NCBI GenBank assembly: GCA_937873515.1
Contig: CALMYB010000015.1
Span: 1-59,590 of the forward strand
Reading direction: 5' to 3'
Source: an uncultured Acidobacteriota bacterium
GTDB taxonomy: Bacteria > Acidobacteriota > Blastocatellia > Pyrinomonadales > Pyrinomonadaceae
Length of the DNA stretch: 59,590 nt
Positions 1 through 8,675 of this stretch are shown here, in pieces; the stretch's first letter is position 1, and every line of letters begins with the position of its first letter. Both the position numbers and the translations under genes were made by a program. Under the pieces are notes generated by a model, which was not told the DNA's origin, did not search any database, and worked only from the letters and a program-made list of their open reading frames with translations.

Positions 1-18
1 ACAAGGCGGGGGTTCATA

Positions 19-444
19 GCTCCGTTAGGAGCGAAATGTTTGTAGCAACCGCCAGCAATATGGATACTGGAGCTCCGTTAGGAGCGACAGATCTTGTCGG
101 CGGCAAGCCGCCTCCGGGAATTTATCTTCCGTCCTAAACCACGCCGTAAACGACGTGGCTATGCGATGGCCGCCTCTCTTGTCCCCGTAGGGGACGAACG
201 TGAATAGCCCAGGGTAAGGCCGTCGCGGCCGCCACCCTGGGAAAGAGGTCGCAAATTTAATGCTGGAGCTCCGTTAGGAGCGACAGTGCCTTGTCGGCGG
301 CCAAGCCGCCTGCCCGGAATTCATTTTCCGTCCTAAACCACGCCGTAAACGACGTGGCTATGCGAAGCCATTGTCGGCGGCAAGCCGCCTCCGAAATGGT
401 TGATGATGATCGCGTCCTACAAACATACGGCTCCTACGGAGCCG
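19..444. repeat. REP-like palindrome cluster, locus A
   Basis: This gene-free stretch (1-624) holds at least eight short palindromes. GCTCCGTTAGGAGC occurs at 19-32, 72-85 and 268-281. A GGCGGC/GCCGCC hairpin lies at 99-112, 296-310 and 376-389. CCACG(N10)CGTGG lies at 139-158 and 338-357. GTCCCCGTAGGGGAC is at 181-195. An arm pair CCCAGGGT/ACCCTGGG (208-241) encloses a GC-rich core. GGCTCCTACGGAGCC is at 429-443. The same motifs, in partly the same order and with shared linkers, recur near 31.05-31.92 kb. Spacing is irregular, so this is not CRISPR. The look is that of REP/BIME-type extragenic palindromes; no RAYT transposase is in the window. Confidence 0.8.
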
Positions 445-562
445 AAGGTTCCAGCTCAGACTTTGCCTTTGACCTTTTACTTTTGACTTTCCGCAGAACT
501 GACCGCCCGCTCACGCAGGCGGTTCTGACATGAGTGCCCTTACTCGCGTGCGGGCTTCCGCA

Positions 563-583
563 ACTGACCACTGACCACTGACC
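563..583. repeat. ACTGACC micro-repeat
   Basis: Three tandem copies of a 7-nt word (ACTGACC) lie just upstream of the first gene. A related degenerate run is found at 31974-32001, beside the second REP-like cluster. Function unknown. Confidence 0.6.
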
Positions 584-624
584 GCATCTGGAGTGCTGAA
601 AGGCGAATGTGATTAAATGAGAGG

Positions 625-1707
625 ATGACTAAACGGGTCGGTATCGGAATCATCGGAACCGGATTTGCGCGCACGACGCAAATACCGGCGTTTCAGAAGG
701 TGGACGGAGCGTTTATCGCGTCTGTCGCGAGTCATTCGCTTGAGAATGCCAAAACGACCGCCGAGGCAAGCGGCGCCGCACATTTTACGGCGGACTGGCG
801 GGAGACGGTCGCTCATCCCGATGTGGACCTTGTCTGCATTACTACACCGCCGCTCCATCATCATGAGATGACGCTTGCTGCCCTCGCGAACGACAAGCAC
901 GTGCTTTGCGAGAAGCCGATGGCGATGAATGTTGCCGAAGCCGAAGCGATGTGTGCTGCCGCGCGCGGCAAGGGCGTGCTTGCTCTGATCGACCACGAAC
1001 TTCGCTTTCAGGACGGCCGCCAGAAGGCATTCGCGATGCTTCGTGAAGGACGGATCGGCACGGTCCGGCACGTCAAGGCATTCTTCCGCGCACCGCACAG
1101 AGGCGATCCGAATGTTGCGTGGAATTGGTGGTCGGACGTAAATTCCGGCGGCGGTGCGCTCGGCGCGATCGGCACACATGTGATCGATTCGTTCAACTGG
1201 CTGTTAGGAACGACGATCTCGCGCGTCTTCTGTCAACTGGAAGCCCAGATAAAGACGCGTGTTGACAAGGATGGCGAAAGCCGCGAAGTGACTTCTGATG
1301 ACGAAGTGAACATGATCGTGCGTTTTGCGGATTCTGATCTTACGGCCGACACGACCGGCGTTATTTCCCTTTCGATGACGGAAGGCCCGAGCTACAAGAA
1401 CATCCTCGAGCTGCATGGCTCAGACGGCGCGATGAAGATCGACGCGATAGGCGGCGTTTCGATCGCACCTCGGGGCGAGAAACGCTGGCAGATGGTCGAT
1501 ACCGATCCCGGCGAGACTATCGAGGGAATTGCGGATACGGGCTTTGCACGCGGGTTCGTGAGTTTCGCTCCGAAACTGGTCGAGGCGATCCGCGAGGGCA
1601 GATCGGAGATCGGGTATGCGGCAACGTTCGAGGACGGCCTCGCGGTGCAGCGCGTGATCGATGCCGCTCACGCCTCAAATGTCTCGGGCAGAGCGATCGA
1701 CCTCTAA
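625..1707 (+). CDS. Gfo/Idh/MocA-family NAD(P)-dependent oxidoreductase
   Basis: A 360-residue cytoplasmic oxidoreductase. The N-terminal Rossmann fold is clear: GIIGTGFA at residues 8-15 binds the dinucleotide, and the family EKP motif sits at 96-98. The C-terminal half has the alpha/beta fold expected for substrate binding. Members act on sugars, inositols or related polyols; the substrate here cannot be told. No signal peptide is seen, and length is normal for the family. The ATG directly follows a GAGG, which is close for a Shine-Dalgarno, but the only nearby alternative start runs into a stop. The stop codon overlaps that of the convergent GH5 gene in a shared CTAA. Neighbouring glycan genes make a sugar-derived substrate plausible, but this is inference. 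Confidence 0.88.
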   Translation: MTKRVGIGIIGTGFARTTQIPAFQKVDGAFIASVASHSLENAKTTAEASGAAHFTADWRETVAHPDVDLVCITTPPLHHHEMTLAALANDKHVLCEKPMAMNVAEAEAMCAAARGKGVLALIDHELRFQDGRQKAFAMLREGRIGTVRHVKAFFRAPHRGDPNVAWNWWSDVNSGGGALGAIGTHVIDSFNWLLGTTISRVFCQLEAQIKTRVDKDGESREVTSDDEVNMIVRFADSDLTADTTGVISLSMTEGPSYKNILELHGSDGAMKIDAIGGVSIAPRGEKRWQMVDTDPGETIEGIADTGFARGFVSFAPKLVEAIREGRSEIGYAATFEDGLAVQRVIDAAHASNVSGRAIDL

Positions 1708-2999
1708 AGGCTCTTCGCTCTCCGAGCGGCCTTCCTTAGCACCGATAATGTCGATCTATCGGTATCAAAGACGGAGTTCAGGCCTTGCTCTTCCATCGGC
1801 GGATCGCCGGTATGATCGTCGCCGGGCTTCCAAATATAGTTGGAATGCGCGGCCCGGCCGCGACCTGCGAATGCCCAGAAATTCACACCCGCGACCGTGC
1901 CTTGCCTGCTGCTGCCCAATTGCGACAGGATCAGTTCGAAATATCGATCGCGCAATTTGGTGGTAGAGCTGCGGTCAAAACTCCGGCCGTCACGCGGAAA
2001 GCCGAATTCCTCGATCACAAGCGGTTTCTTGAGATCGTGCGCGACAGCTAGGTTCGCATCGACGTACTTCTGCGTCTCGCTCTCGGCATTAGCAAGGGCC
2101 TTTTCGAGTTCGCCGTCAGCGAGCCAGCCCCAATTCTTCGGCCAGATGTGGATCGTCAGGTAGTCGATGTTCTTGTCGGAATGGACCTTCTTGAAAAGCT
2201 CGACGCTCTCGGTGCCGATATGGCCTTCGTGGCCGATCGTAATAAGATGCTTCGGGTCGAGCGTGCGGATGAGGGCCGAGGTTCCCTTTAGAAACGCAAC
2301 ATATGCGTCGTTCGCAGCGGGCCGCATCGGGCGAGGCTCGTTAGCGATCTCCCAAGCCATTATCGTCGGGTCTTTTGCATACTCGATCTTGTTGACGCTG
2401 TTGCGTCGGGAGATGACCTTCGCTGCCTGCGTTTGATAGGCGGCAATGCACCGGCTACACGAATAGAATTCCTTGACCGTATCGCGAAGTTCGTCCCAGC
2501 TAGGTTTTCGTGTCGTGAGAGTTGGGTCGATGCGTTTTTCCCAAAGCAAATACTGCTGAAAGCCGCCGCTCCATTCCCAATTGTTGCTCAGGTAGATAAC
2601 CGCCCGCATATCGCGTTTACGCATCTCCGCCAGCAGCAGATCGAGACCCTTTAGAGCATCTTCGTCGAACTTTCCCTTTTCGGGCTGCAGCGGCGGGCCT
2701 ACGCGTGTGATGCCGTTGAGCATTCCTTCACCTTCGGCACCGGCGAGAACGCGGAGGTTGGTGATGCCCAAACGCTTGAGCATATCCAGCTCACTGCGAA
2801 GACGGGCGGCCCCGCGGTGTTCGTCCTTTTCGCGGCCAAGAAGCGAACCGTACCAGTAGTTCGCACCGACGAAAAAATATGGTTCGTCGCCGACGTAAAA
2901 TCTTTCACCACGAACCTCGACAAGCCCGGCACGGGCGACGCCAATGCTCGCTGCGGCCAGAAGAATTGCGATGCAGCTAAAAATTCTTGCGATCTTCAT
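1704..2999 (-). CDS. Secreted glycoside hydrolase family 5 (endo-mannanase-like)
   Basis: A 431-residue exported enzyme. Residues 1-24 form a signal peptide ending VARA. The rest is a TIM-barrel of the GH5 type: GANYWY near 45-50, the acid/base glutamate in WEIANEP (Glu221) and the nucleophile in VIEEFGF (Glu331). These two motifs fit the mannan endo-1,4-beta-mannosidase branch of GH5 better than plain cellulases, though specificity is inferred. The gene begins inside the end of the upstream permease gene (23-bp overlap), so it is probably translated from the same transcript as two ABC permeases. This suggests that released oligosaccharides are substrates of that transporter. Stop codon shared with the convergent oxidoreductase. 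Confidence 0.88.
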   Translation of the reverse strand: MKIARIFSCIAILLAAASIGVARAGLVEVRGERFYVGDEPYFFVGANYWYGSLLGREKDEHRGAARLRSELDMLKRLGITNLRVLAGAEGEGMLNGITRVGPPLQPEKGKFDEDALKGLDLLLAEMRKRDMRAVIYLSNNWEWSGGFQQYLLWEKRIDPTLTTRKPSWDELRDTVKEFYSCSRCIAAYQTQAAKVISRRNSVNKIEYAKDPTIMAWEIANEPRPMRPAANDAYVAFLKGTSALIRTLDPKHLITIGHEGHIGTESVELFKKVHSDKNIDYLTIHIWPKNWGWLADGELEKALANAESETQKYVDANLAVAHDLKKPLVIEEFGFPRDGRSFDRSSTTKLRDRYFELILSQLGSSRQGTVAGVNFWAFAGRGRAAHSNYIWKPGDDHTGDPPMEEQGLNSVFDTDRSTLSVLRKAARRAKSL

Positions 3000-4038
3000 T
3001 TGTGTTGAATCCTGTATTTGTAAGACGAACTGCGAGGACGAACAACGCGATGACGATCGCCGGCGAAAGCAGAACGAATGCGTGTTCGCGAAGCTGTGTC
3101 AGATCGTTCGCTGCAGCAAGCATATTCCCGAGGCTCGGTTCCGGTTCCTGCAGCCCAACGCCTAAGAATGAAAGGGTCGCCTCGACGAGAAGGAACGCCG
3201 GCAGGATGAGCGTTGCTTGTGTCAGCAGCGGACGCGCGATATTCGGCAGTATATGACGGACAAGAATGCGGCTGCCGCTCACGCCGGAAATGCGTGCGGC
3301 GGTTATGTAATCGAGCGTTCGCGTGCGTTTCACGAGACCGCGCGTCAGCCGTGTCATCTCGGCCCAACCGGTGAACGTAAAAAGCCCGACAAGCAGGAGT
3401 GCGGCGGTCATCGGGGGCAGCTCGAGCGGAAATGCGACACGTGCCGCGAGGATCACGATCATCGAAGGCAGCGAGATGACCGCATCAGCCACGCCTGAGA
3501 TCACGGTATCCGCCATCTTTCCCGCATATCCGCCGACGAGGCCGAGTGCGATACCGACAATACTCGCAAACGCGGCACCGATCGTGCATACGATCAGCGA
3601 AAATCGTATCGCGATCAGCAGCCGCGAGAACCGGTCGCGTCCAAGTGCATCAGTGCCCAAGAGATGCAGGCCGATCTCGTCGCTGCCGGTCCCGAACAGA
3701 TGTCGGTCAAGCGGAATGACACCGAGCAAGCGATAACTATAACCTTTTGCGAAAAATTCGACCTTCGCTGACCTTGACGGGTCGTGCGTGTAGGATTGCA
3801 ACAATGCGTCGGTCATCTTCGGCTCGAAGACGCGAGGAACCAGCGAGAAACTTCCGCTGTCATCATTCGAAAATGATATGGTCGAGATCGAAGCATTCGG
3901 CAGGTTTCGAGACTGCGAAGTATGGTCATACGGAGCAAGAAAGTCGGCAAAGACCGCAACGAGAACAAACCCTAAAAGGAGAAGAATGCCGGCCTTTGCC
4001 GCGATCGAGAGTCGGGTGCTGCCGCCGTTGTCGCTCAT
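2977..4038 (-). CDS. Opp/Dpp-type ABC transporter permease (DppC-like)
   Basis: A 353-residue inner-membrane permease of the DppC/OppC class. It has an N-terminal membrane segment, a long periplasmic stretch of about 100 residues, and five further membrane segments. The binding-protein-dependent transport (EAA) loop sits around ITAARISGVSGSRI. The start at 4038 is chosen over an in-frame ATG 72 bases upstream because AGGAGGG lies at the right distance and because it gives an ATGA overlap with the stop of the partner permease. Together with the DppB-like gene and the divergent binding protein it makes a transporter that lacks ATPase genes in this window. Homologues move oligopeptides, nickel or, in some thermophiles, mannooligosaccharides. 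Confidence 0.88.
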   Translation of the reverse strand: MSDNGGSTRLSIAAKAGILLLLGFVLVAVFADFLAPYDHTSQSRNLPNASISTISFSNDDSGSFSLVPRVFEPKMTDALLQSYTHDPSRSAKVEFFAKGYSYRLLGVIPLDRHLFGTGSDEIGLHLLGTDALGRDRFSRLLIAIRFSLIVCTIGAAFASIVGIALGLVGGYAGKMADTVISGVADAVISLPSMIVILAARVAFPLELPPMTAALLLVGLFTFTGWAEMTRLTRGLVKRTRTLDYITAARISGVSGSRILVRHILPNIARPLLTQATLILPAFLLVEATLSFLGVGLQEPEPSLGNMLAAANDLTQLREHAFVLLSPAIVIALFVLAVRLTNTGFNTNEDRKNF

Positions 4039-4964
4039 TCGCCCTCCTGAGACTTCAGGCGTTTGTCGTTGACGAACTGCAATACCTCCGCAAGCGAGTT
4101 GCCCGCCCACACCGCAATGCTTACGACGATCATCACGCCCATCAAGAGCGGAATGTCGCGGTTTCGCACGGCGGTTACCGTCAACGATCCGATGCCGGGT
4201 CGTCCTATAACCGTCTCGACGATCACCGAACCGCCGAGCAAGGCGCCGAGCGAAAGCCCGAAAACAGTGAGCGCCGGATTGATCGCCGCACGAAACGCAT
4301 GCCGAAGGATGATCACCGTTTCACTCAGTCCTTTTGCTCTCGCGGTGCGCACGAAATCTTCAAGCATCGCATCCTGCAGGCTCTGGTTGAACTGTGCCAA
4401 AAGCAATGCGACCAGCGGCACCGACAACGAAATCGCGGAAAGCCAGAACACGGAAGTGATCGCCCCGTAAACGAGGATCGCCAATGCTAAAAGCGATATG
4501 ACTATCCGCGGCGTCGACGAAAAAACCAGGATGATGCCGTCCGTAAAGACAGACAGCGTTCGGCTGCGAAACCGTGCGTTCAGAAACGCAAGGGTTACCG
4601 CGATCAAACATGCTATCCCGATCGCAGCAAAAGCGAGAACCGCGGTTGACCAAAACCTCGCAAGGACGAGTTGGGCAACGGGGACCTGGTAATAAAATGA
4701 ATCTCCAAGATCGGCTCGTGCGGCCGATGCGAGCCACGAGCCGTAGCGTTCGATCACAGGCCGATCGAGTCCGTAGGAAGCCCGCAGTTTCTCGATCGCG
4801 GCGGCCGAGACCTGCGGATTTTCGCGAAGCGAAGTGAATGCATCGCTGCCGGCAGAAGACAGCAGGAAAAATGCGGCCGCCGATGTGATCAGCAGAAGCA
4901 AAATTCCCTGAACGATCTTGCGTATGAAAAACTGTAGCACGAACTGCCCGCCGATAATTCTCAA
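4035..4964 (-). CDS. Opp/Dpp-type ABC transporter permease (DppB-like)
   Basis: A 309-residue permease of the DppB/OppB class with six predicted membrane segments, the first at about residues 16-36. The cytoplasmic EAA-type loop is seen around EDFVRTARAKGLSE. The reading frame opens at a TTG (4964); a GTG at 4940 would remove only eight residues and place the start just before the first membrane helix, so the exact start is uncertain. It overlaps the DppC-like gene by ATGA, which indicates coupled translation. The binding protein is transcribed divergently from the 78-bp gap. Membrane partner only; no nucleotide-binding subunit is encoded nearby. Confidence 0.87.
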   Translation of the reverse strand: MRIIGGQFVLQFFIRKIVQGILLLLITSAAAFFLLSSAGSDAFTSLRENPQVSAAAIEKLRASYGLDRPVIERYGSWLASAARADLGDSFYYQVPVAQLVLARFWSTAVLAFAAIGIACLIAVTLAFLNARFRSRTLSVFTDGIILVFSSTPRIVISLLALAILVYGAITSVFWLSAISLSVPLVALLLAQFNQSLQDAMLEDFVRTARAKGLSETVIILRHAFRAAINPALTVFGLSLGALLGGSVIVETVIGRPGIGSLTVTAVRNRDIPLLMGVMIVVSIAVWAGNSLAEVLQFVNDKRLKSQEGE

Positions 4965-4994
4965 CTATTACCGTTCGTTTTTCAAAGTATCGAG

Positions 4995-5000
4995 TATAAT
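4995..5000 (+). promoter_or_regulatory. Probable -10 element for the binding-protein gene
   Basis: A perfect TATAAT lies 42 bases before the ATG of the binding protein, in the 78-bp divergent gap. The -35 is weak: TTCGTT at 4974-4979 is only 15 bases upstream. A housekeeping sigma-70-type promoter is likely but not certain. Confidence 0.5.
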
Positions 5001-5042
5001 GTTGTCGAGCTTCTCACCCGTTGGATCGCGAATAAAAATAAA

Positions 5043-6779
5043 ATGAGAACGAAACTCTTCATCGTATGCCTTGCCATAAGCTCCATGATCTCCGCGTGCG
5101 GGTCACCTGCGACGAACACGACACCGACATCTGCCGCACCGACGCGGGGCGGCGAACTCGTTTATCGCCTCAGCACGGCGCCGACCACGCTCAATTACTT
5201 GATGGCGAAGGATGAGGCGACGATCGACGCGGCATTTTATATGCTCACCGGTCGACTCGTTGACCTGGACCACGCGACTCAGACCTACAAGGCGGGACTT
5301 GCCGAGTCTTGGAAGCGTGAGGATGACGGCGTTACGGTCGACGTAAGACTTCGCGACGGAGCAAAATTCTCCGATGGCTCGGAAATCACATCGGACGACG
5401 TTGCCTTTACGATGGCCGCGATCTACGACGAAAAAACGAATTCACCCGCGTGGAAGAGTGCGATGACCATCGGCGACAACAAACAGATCGCGGTAAAGGT
5501 CGTCGATAAGCTGAATCTCAAACTCATCTTTCCGCAAAAGGTCGCCGCCGTTGAGAATTACCTGATAAACGTCGGCGTGCTTCCGGCTAAGGCCCTGAAG
5601 CCGGCCCTTGATGCCGGCACGCTTGCAGAAAGTTGGGGGCTCACCGCAGATCCAAAAACGATCGTTTCGAGCGGCCCGTTCATTGTGGAGTCCGTGGCGG
5701 TCGGCGAACGCCTGACGTTCGCACGCAATCCGAATTATTGGAAAAAGGAAGCATCGGGCACACAACTGCCCTATCTGGACAAGATCGTTTTCGACGTCAT
5801 CCCGGAATCGAATGCAGCTCTCGCAAAACTCGAACAGAGCCAGGTCGATATCGTCGATCGGATCCGTCCGTCGGACTTTGCGTCCTTGGGCAAACCCGGT
5901 TCGCCGATCAAGGCGATCGATGTCGGCCCCGGAATGAGTACGGATCACATCTTCTTCAACCTAAATAAGAAGGACGCGAAGGGTAAGGATCTAGCCTCTT
6001 CACCAAAATACGCGTGGTTCTCCGATGTGAGGTTCCGAAAGGCGATCGCAAAAGCGATCGACAAGAAGACTATCGCCGAGACGACGCTTCGCGGGCTCGC
6101 GACTCCGATGGGCAGCTTTGTGTCGCCGGGGAACAAGGTTTGGCTCAACAAGGCGATCTCCGCCGACACCTATGACCTTGCCGGAGCCAAACAGCTCCTT
6201 GCAGAAGCCGGATTCGCCGCCAAAGGAACCGAACAAGCTCCTGAGCTTTATGACGCCAAAGGCAACCGCGTCGAATTCACGCTTTTGGTCGGCGTCGAGA
6301 ATCAACCGCGCAATCTCGCAGCCGCCGTTATTCAGGAAGATCTCGCCAAACTCGGAATAAAGATGCAGGTCGCGCCGATCGAATCAAAAGATATTACCGC
6401 TCGCTGGACCGCGAGTTTTGATTACGATGCGATATTTCTTGGGCTCGCTGCGAGCGACATGGAGCCTTCGACAATGGCGGGATTCATCGAAAGCAGCGGT
6501 TCGACCCATCAGTGGCAGCCGATGCAAAAAGCACCTGCGACCGAATGGGAAGCGCGTCTTGACAAGCTTTTTGACGAGCAGGCGGCCGAATCCGATCAGG
6601 CCAAACGTAAAGCTCTCTTTGATGAGATACAGAAGATAATGGCAGACGAAATGCCGGTGATCCCTGTCGTAACACGTCACGTTGTCTCGGCGGCGAACAT
6701 GCGAGTCGGCAACATTGCGCCGAGCCCGATGCTGCCGTATTCGCTCTGGAACGCGGACGCGCTTTTTGTGAGCAAATAA
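5043..6779 (+). CDS. ABC transporter substrate-binding lipoprotein, SBP family 5
   Basis: A 578-residue extracytoplasmic binding protein. The first 19 residues are a lipoprotein signal with lipobox ISAC, followed by an Asn/Thr/Ala-rich linker, so it is anchored to a membrane. The body is the large three-domain SBP_bac_5 (OppA/DppA) fold; LVYRLSTAPTTLN near the start and the FSDGSEITSDDVAFT-like segment near residue 110-125 are typical. It is divergent from the two permeases and is presumed to serve them. The ligand is unknown: family members bind peptides, but those beside glycanases can bind oligosaccharides. The gene ends 4 bp from the convergent queC. Confidence 0.9.
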   Translation: MRTKLFIVCLAISSMISACGSPATNTTPTSAAPTRGGELVYRLSTAPTTLNYLMAKDEATIDAAFYMLTGRLVDLDHATQTYKAGLAESWKREDDGVTVDVRLRDGAKFSDGSEITSDDVAFTMAAIYDEKTNSPAWKSAMTIGDNKQIAVKVVDKLNLKLIFPQKVAAVENYLINVGVLPAKALKPALDAGTLAESWGLTADPKTIVSSGPFIVESVAVGERLTFARNPNYWKKEASGTQLPYLDKIVFDVIPESNAALAKLEQSQVDIVDRIRPSDFASLGKPGSPIKAIDVGPGMSTDHIFFNLNKKDAKGKDLASSPKYAWFSDVRFRKAIAKAIDKKTIAETTLRGLATPMGSFVSPGNKVWLNKAISADTYDLAGAKQLLAEAGFAAKGTEQAPELYDAKGNRVEFTLLVGVENQPRNLAAAVIQEDLAKLGIKMQVAPIESKDITARWTASFDYDAIFLGLAASDMEPSTMAGFIESSGSTHQWQPMQKAPATEWEARLDKLFDEQAAESDQAKRKALFDEIQKIMADEMPVIPVVTRHVVSAANMRVGNIAPSPMLPYSLWNADALFVSK

Positions 6780-6783
6780 GAGA

Positions 6784-7452
6784 TTACTTGTAAGGGATCG
6801 GATCGGTGATGCCCGCGGCATCGAATCCTCTGAGCCTTAAGGCACAGGAATCACAAGTGCCGCATGCCAGATCGTTTTCGCGATAACACGACCATGAAAG
6901 CTCAAGCGGAGCGCCGAGTTCGAACCCTTTTTTGACGATTTCGGCTTTCGAGAGGCGAATTATCGGTGTGCGAATTTCGATGCGGGTGGCAGGTTTTGTG
7001 CCGGCATCTATCGCGGCTTGAAAGGCCGTATAAAATTCCGGCCTGCAATCGGGATAACCGCTCGAATCTTCTGCGACGGCTCCGATATATATCGCTGAAA
7101 CCCCCAAAACCTCCGCCCAACTCGCCGCGATTGAGAGCATATTCCCGTTTCGGAACGGAACGTAGGTGTTCGGGATCTCAGAGCATGTAAGATCAGCCTC
7201 GCCGACCGTCATCGCTCGATCCGTCAAAGATGAGCCGCCGATCTTTGCGAGATACTCGATCGAGACATCAAGCCTTTTCTCAACGCTGTAAAAGTCAGCT
7301 ATGTCGTTGTACGCCCTCCTTTCGCGGGCTTCCGTCAACTGGCCGTAAGAGATATGCAAAAACGCGATCTCACCGCATTCTTCGCGGGCGACCGCCGCCG
7401 TCACGCACGAATCCATCCCGCCCGAAACCAATACGATTGCAGCATCAGCCAT
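6784..7452 (-). CDS. queC: 7-cyano-7-deazaguanine synthase QueC
   Basis: A 222-residue cytoplasmic enzyme that turns 7-carboxy-7-deazaguanine into preQ0 using ATP and ammonia, in queuosine biosynthesis. The PP-loop SGGMDS is at residues 10-15. Four cysteines near the C-terminus (189, 197, 200, 203; CxxC-x2-C spacing) form the zinc site expected of QueC. Length is normal. queE lies 97 bp upstream on the same strand, giving two consecutive steps of the pathway; QueD and QueF are not in the window. The spacer between the two genes holds an AT-rich inverted repeat. Confidence 0.95.
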   Translation of the reverse strand: MADAAIVLVSGGMDSCVTAAVAREECGEIAFLHISYGQLTEARERRAYNDIADFYSVEKRLDVSIEYLAKIGGSSLTDRAMTVGEADLTCSEIPNTYVPFRNGNMLSIAASWAEVLGVSAIYIGAVAEDSSGYPDCRPEFYTAFQAAIDAGTKPATRIEIRTPIIRLSKAEIVKKGFELGAPLELSWSCYRENDLACGTCDSCALRLRGFDAAGITDPIPYK

Positions 7453-7468
7453 ATTCCGCTCAATTGTA

Positions 7469-7529
7469 AATTGTAAATTGGAAAATTGTTAACTGGTACT
7501 AAAGAGCCGCCTTAAACCAATTTACAATT
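7469..7529. repeat. AT-rich inverted micro-repeat between queE and queC
   Basis: A 13-bp perfect inverted repeat: 7469-7481 (AATTGTAAATTGG) pairs with 7517-7529. Each arm sits in a run of degenerate ATTGTAAA / AACAATTA words that fills the queE-queC gap (about 7461-7552). It could fold in RNA as a stem with a 35-nt loop. The T-tract of a terminator is lacking. Confidence 0.65.
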
Positions 7530-7549
7530 CGACAATTAACAATGAACAA

Positions 7550-8224
7550 TTAGACACCTCGCGCGTCGGAGCCCCATATGAATTTGTGGAGTTGGAGGTT
7601 GAGGCGAATGTTGCCGCTCATATTTGAGACGGCGGACGCGATCTCGACGAGATCCTTGCAGCCGTGAACGGGCGAGATAAGGATCTCTTTTGCGTGAGTC
7701 GCGAGGTTGTATTTGGCGATGATCTCTTTTGCAAATTCGAGATCGCGTAGGTCTGCGACGACGAATTTCACTTCGTCGCGGTCGGCGCGAAGGCGTTCGA
7801 GATTCGGCCAGTGATTGCGGTCGCTTTCTGTTGATGCGGGGCACTTCACATCCAGGATGATGCTCGCCCGCGGATCGACGTTCTCTGTACTTACAAAACC
7901 TCCGGTTTCGATCAAAACCTCATAACCTCGGTCGCAAAGTTCGGTAATGAAGGGGAACACATTCTTTTGCGCGAGAGGTTCACCGCCGGTTACTTCGACA
8001 AGGCTGCATCCTAATTCTTCAAGCCTTGCAAAGACTGCATCGAACGACATCTTCTCGCCGCCTGAGAACGTGTATTCGCTGTCGCACCAAATGCAGCGCA
8101 TCGGGCATCCCGTCAGCCGAACGAAGGAACACGGACGACCCGCGTGCGAAGATTCGCCCTGGATCGAGAGAAATATCTCTGTGATACGAAGCGTCTGTTC
8201 TTCGATTGTTCTCGGCTGCTCCAT
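7550..8224 (-). CDS. queE: 7-carboxy-7-deazaguanine synthase QueE (radical SAM)
   Basis: A 224-residue radical SAM enzyme making 7-carboxy-7-deazaguanine from 6-carboxytetrahydropterin. The SIQGE motif near residues 20-24 and the cluster-binding cysteines 40, 44 and 47 (CPMRCIWC, CX3CX2C) are clear. It works just before QueC, whose gene follows. Upstream, a three-gene membrane module ends 24 bp before this start, so queE and queC may be read through from that promoter. No preQ1 riboswitch was recognised. No good Shine-Dalgarno is seen before this ATG. Confidence 0.94.
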   Translation of the reverse strand: MEQPRTIEEQTLRITEIFLSIQGESSHAGRPCSFVRLTGCPMRCIWCDSEYTFSGGEKMSFDAVFARLEELGCSLVEVTGGEPLAQKNVFPFITELCDRGYEVLIETGGFVSTENVDPRASIILDVKCPASTESDRNHWPNLERLRADRDEVKFVVADLRDLEFAKEIIAKYNLATHAKEILISPVHGCKDLVEIASAVSNMSGNIRLNLQLHKFIWGSDARGV

Positions 8225-8248
8225 CGCGCTTTTGATTTTAGCTTGATT

Positions 8249-8674
8249 TTAGAACAAACCGAACCACTGATAGGCGTTAAGGACCTCGCCGAGGCCGAAG
8301 GATGCGAGATTAGCGATGATGATGACGGTGAATGTGCGAGTCCAGCTGACGGCCTCGGTGCCTCGGAACGCGAGCCAAAAGATCGCACATTCCGCAACGG
8401 GTGCGAAAACCTCGGCGACAGTGAGATAAAGCCATCTGGGCGAGCCGAGAAATACGGCGGGAAGGACGATCACGACGATCGGATATGTGCAGGCGGTAAG
8501 CCAAATTCCCGCGAACAGCTTTTGCTTGAATGAGAACCTGCGTCCGAGGCCGATGAGCAGTACGGGCGTCTCGATGAGGATCGTAACGAGATAGCCGAAT
8601 GGCAGAAAATACCATAGATCTCCGAGCGGAAGGTTCTGTGTCTGTACGAAGTCAACTTCGTCGAAAAGGAACAT
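8249..8674 (-). CDS. Uncharacterised polytopic membrane protein (141 aa), module partner
   Basis: I do not recognise a named family. The 141 residues make about four hydrophobic helices with a conserved look: LIETPVLLIGL, LTACTYPIVVIVLP, APVAECAIF. Glutamate, cysteine and tyrosine lie inside helices. The start at 8674 is preferred to an in-frame ATG 42 bases upstream, because it places the start one base after the stop of the preceding gene (TGATATG). Tight spacing implies co-expression with the 333-residue His-rich membrane protein. Function unknown; a complex of the two is a reasonable guess. Confidence 0.7.
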   Translation of the reverse strand: MFLFDEVDFVQTQNLPLGDLWYFLPFGYLVTILIETPVLLIGLGRRFSFKQKLFAGIWLTACTYPIVVIVLPAVFLGSPRWLYLTVAEVFAPVAECAIFWLAFRGTEAVSWTRTFTVIIIANLASFGLGEVLNAYQWFGLF

Positions 8675-8675
8675 A

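Noticed and set aside
19..444. CRISPR array
   Set aside because: The palindromes differ in sequence and spacing and lack equal spacers; no cas genes are present.
3747..4490. A 247-codon plus-strand frame over the permease genes
   Set aside because: It is antisense to two clear ABC permeases; Arg-rich shadow translation.
5043..6779. Calling the binding protein a peptide-binding OppA outright
   Set aside because: Family membership does not fix the ligand and the mannanase neighbour points to sugars, so the ligand is left open.
8225..8248. preQ1 riboswitch before queE
   Set aside because: The gap is only 24 bases and has no fitting fold.
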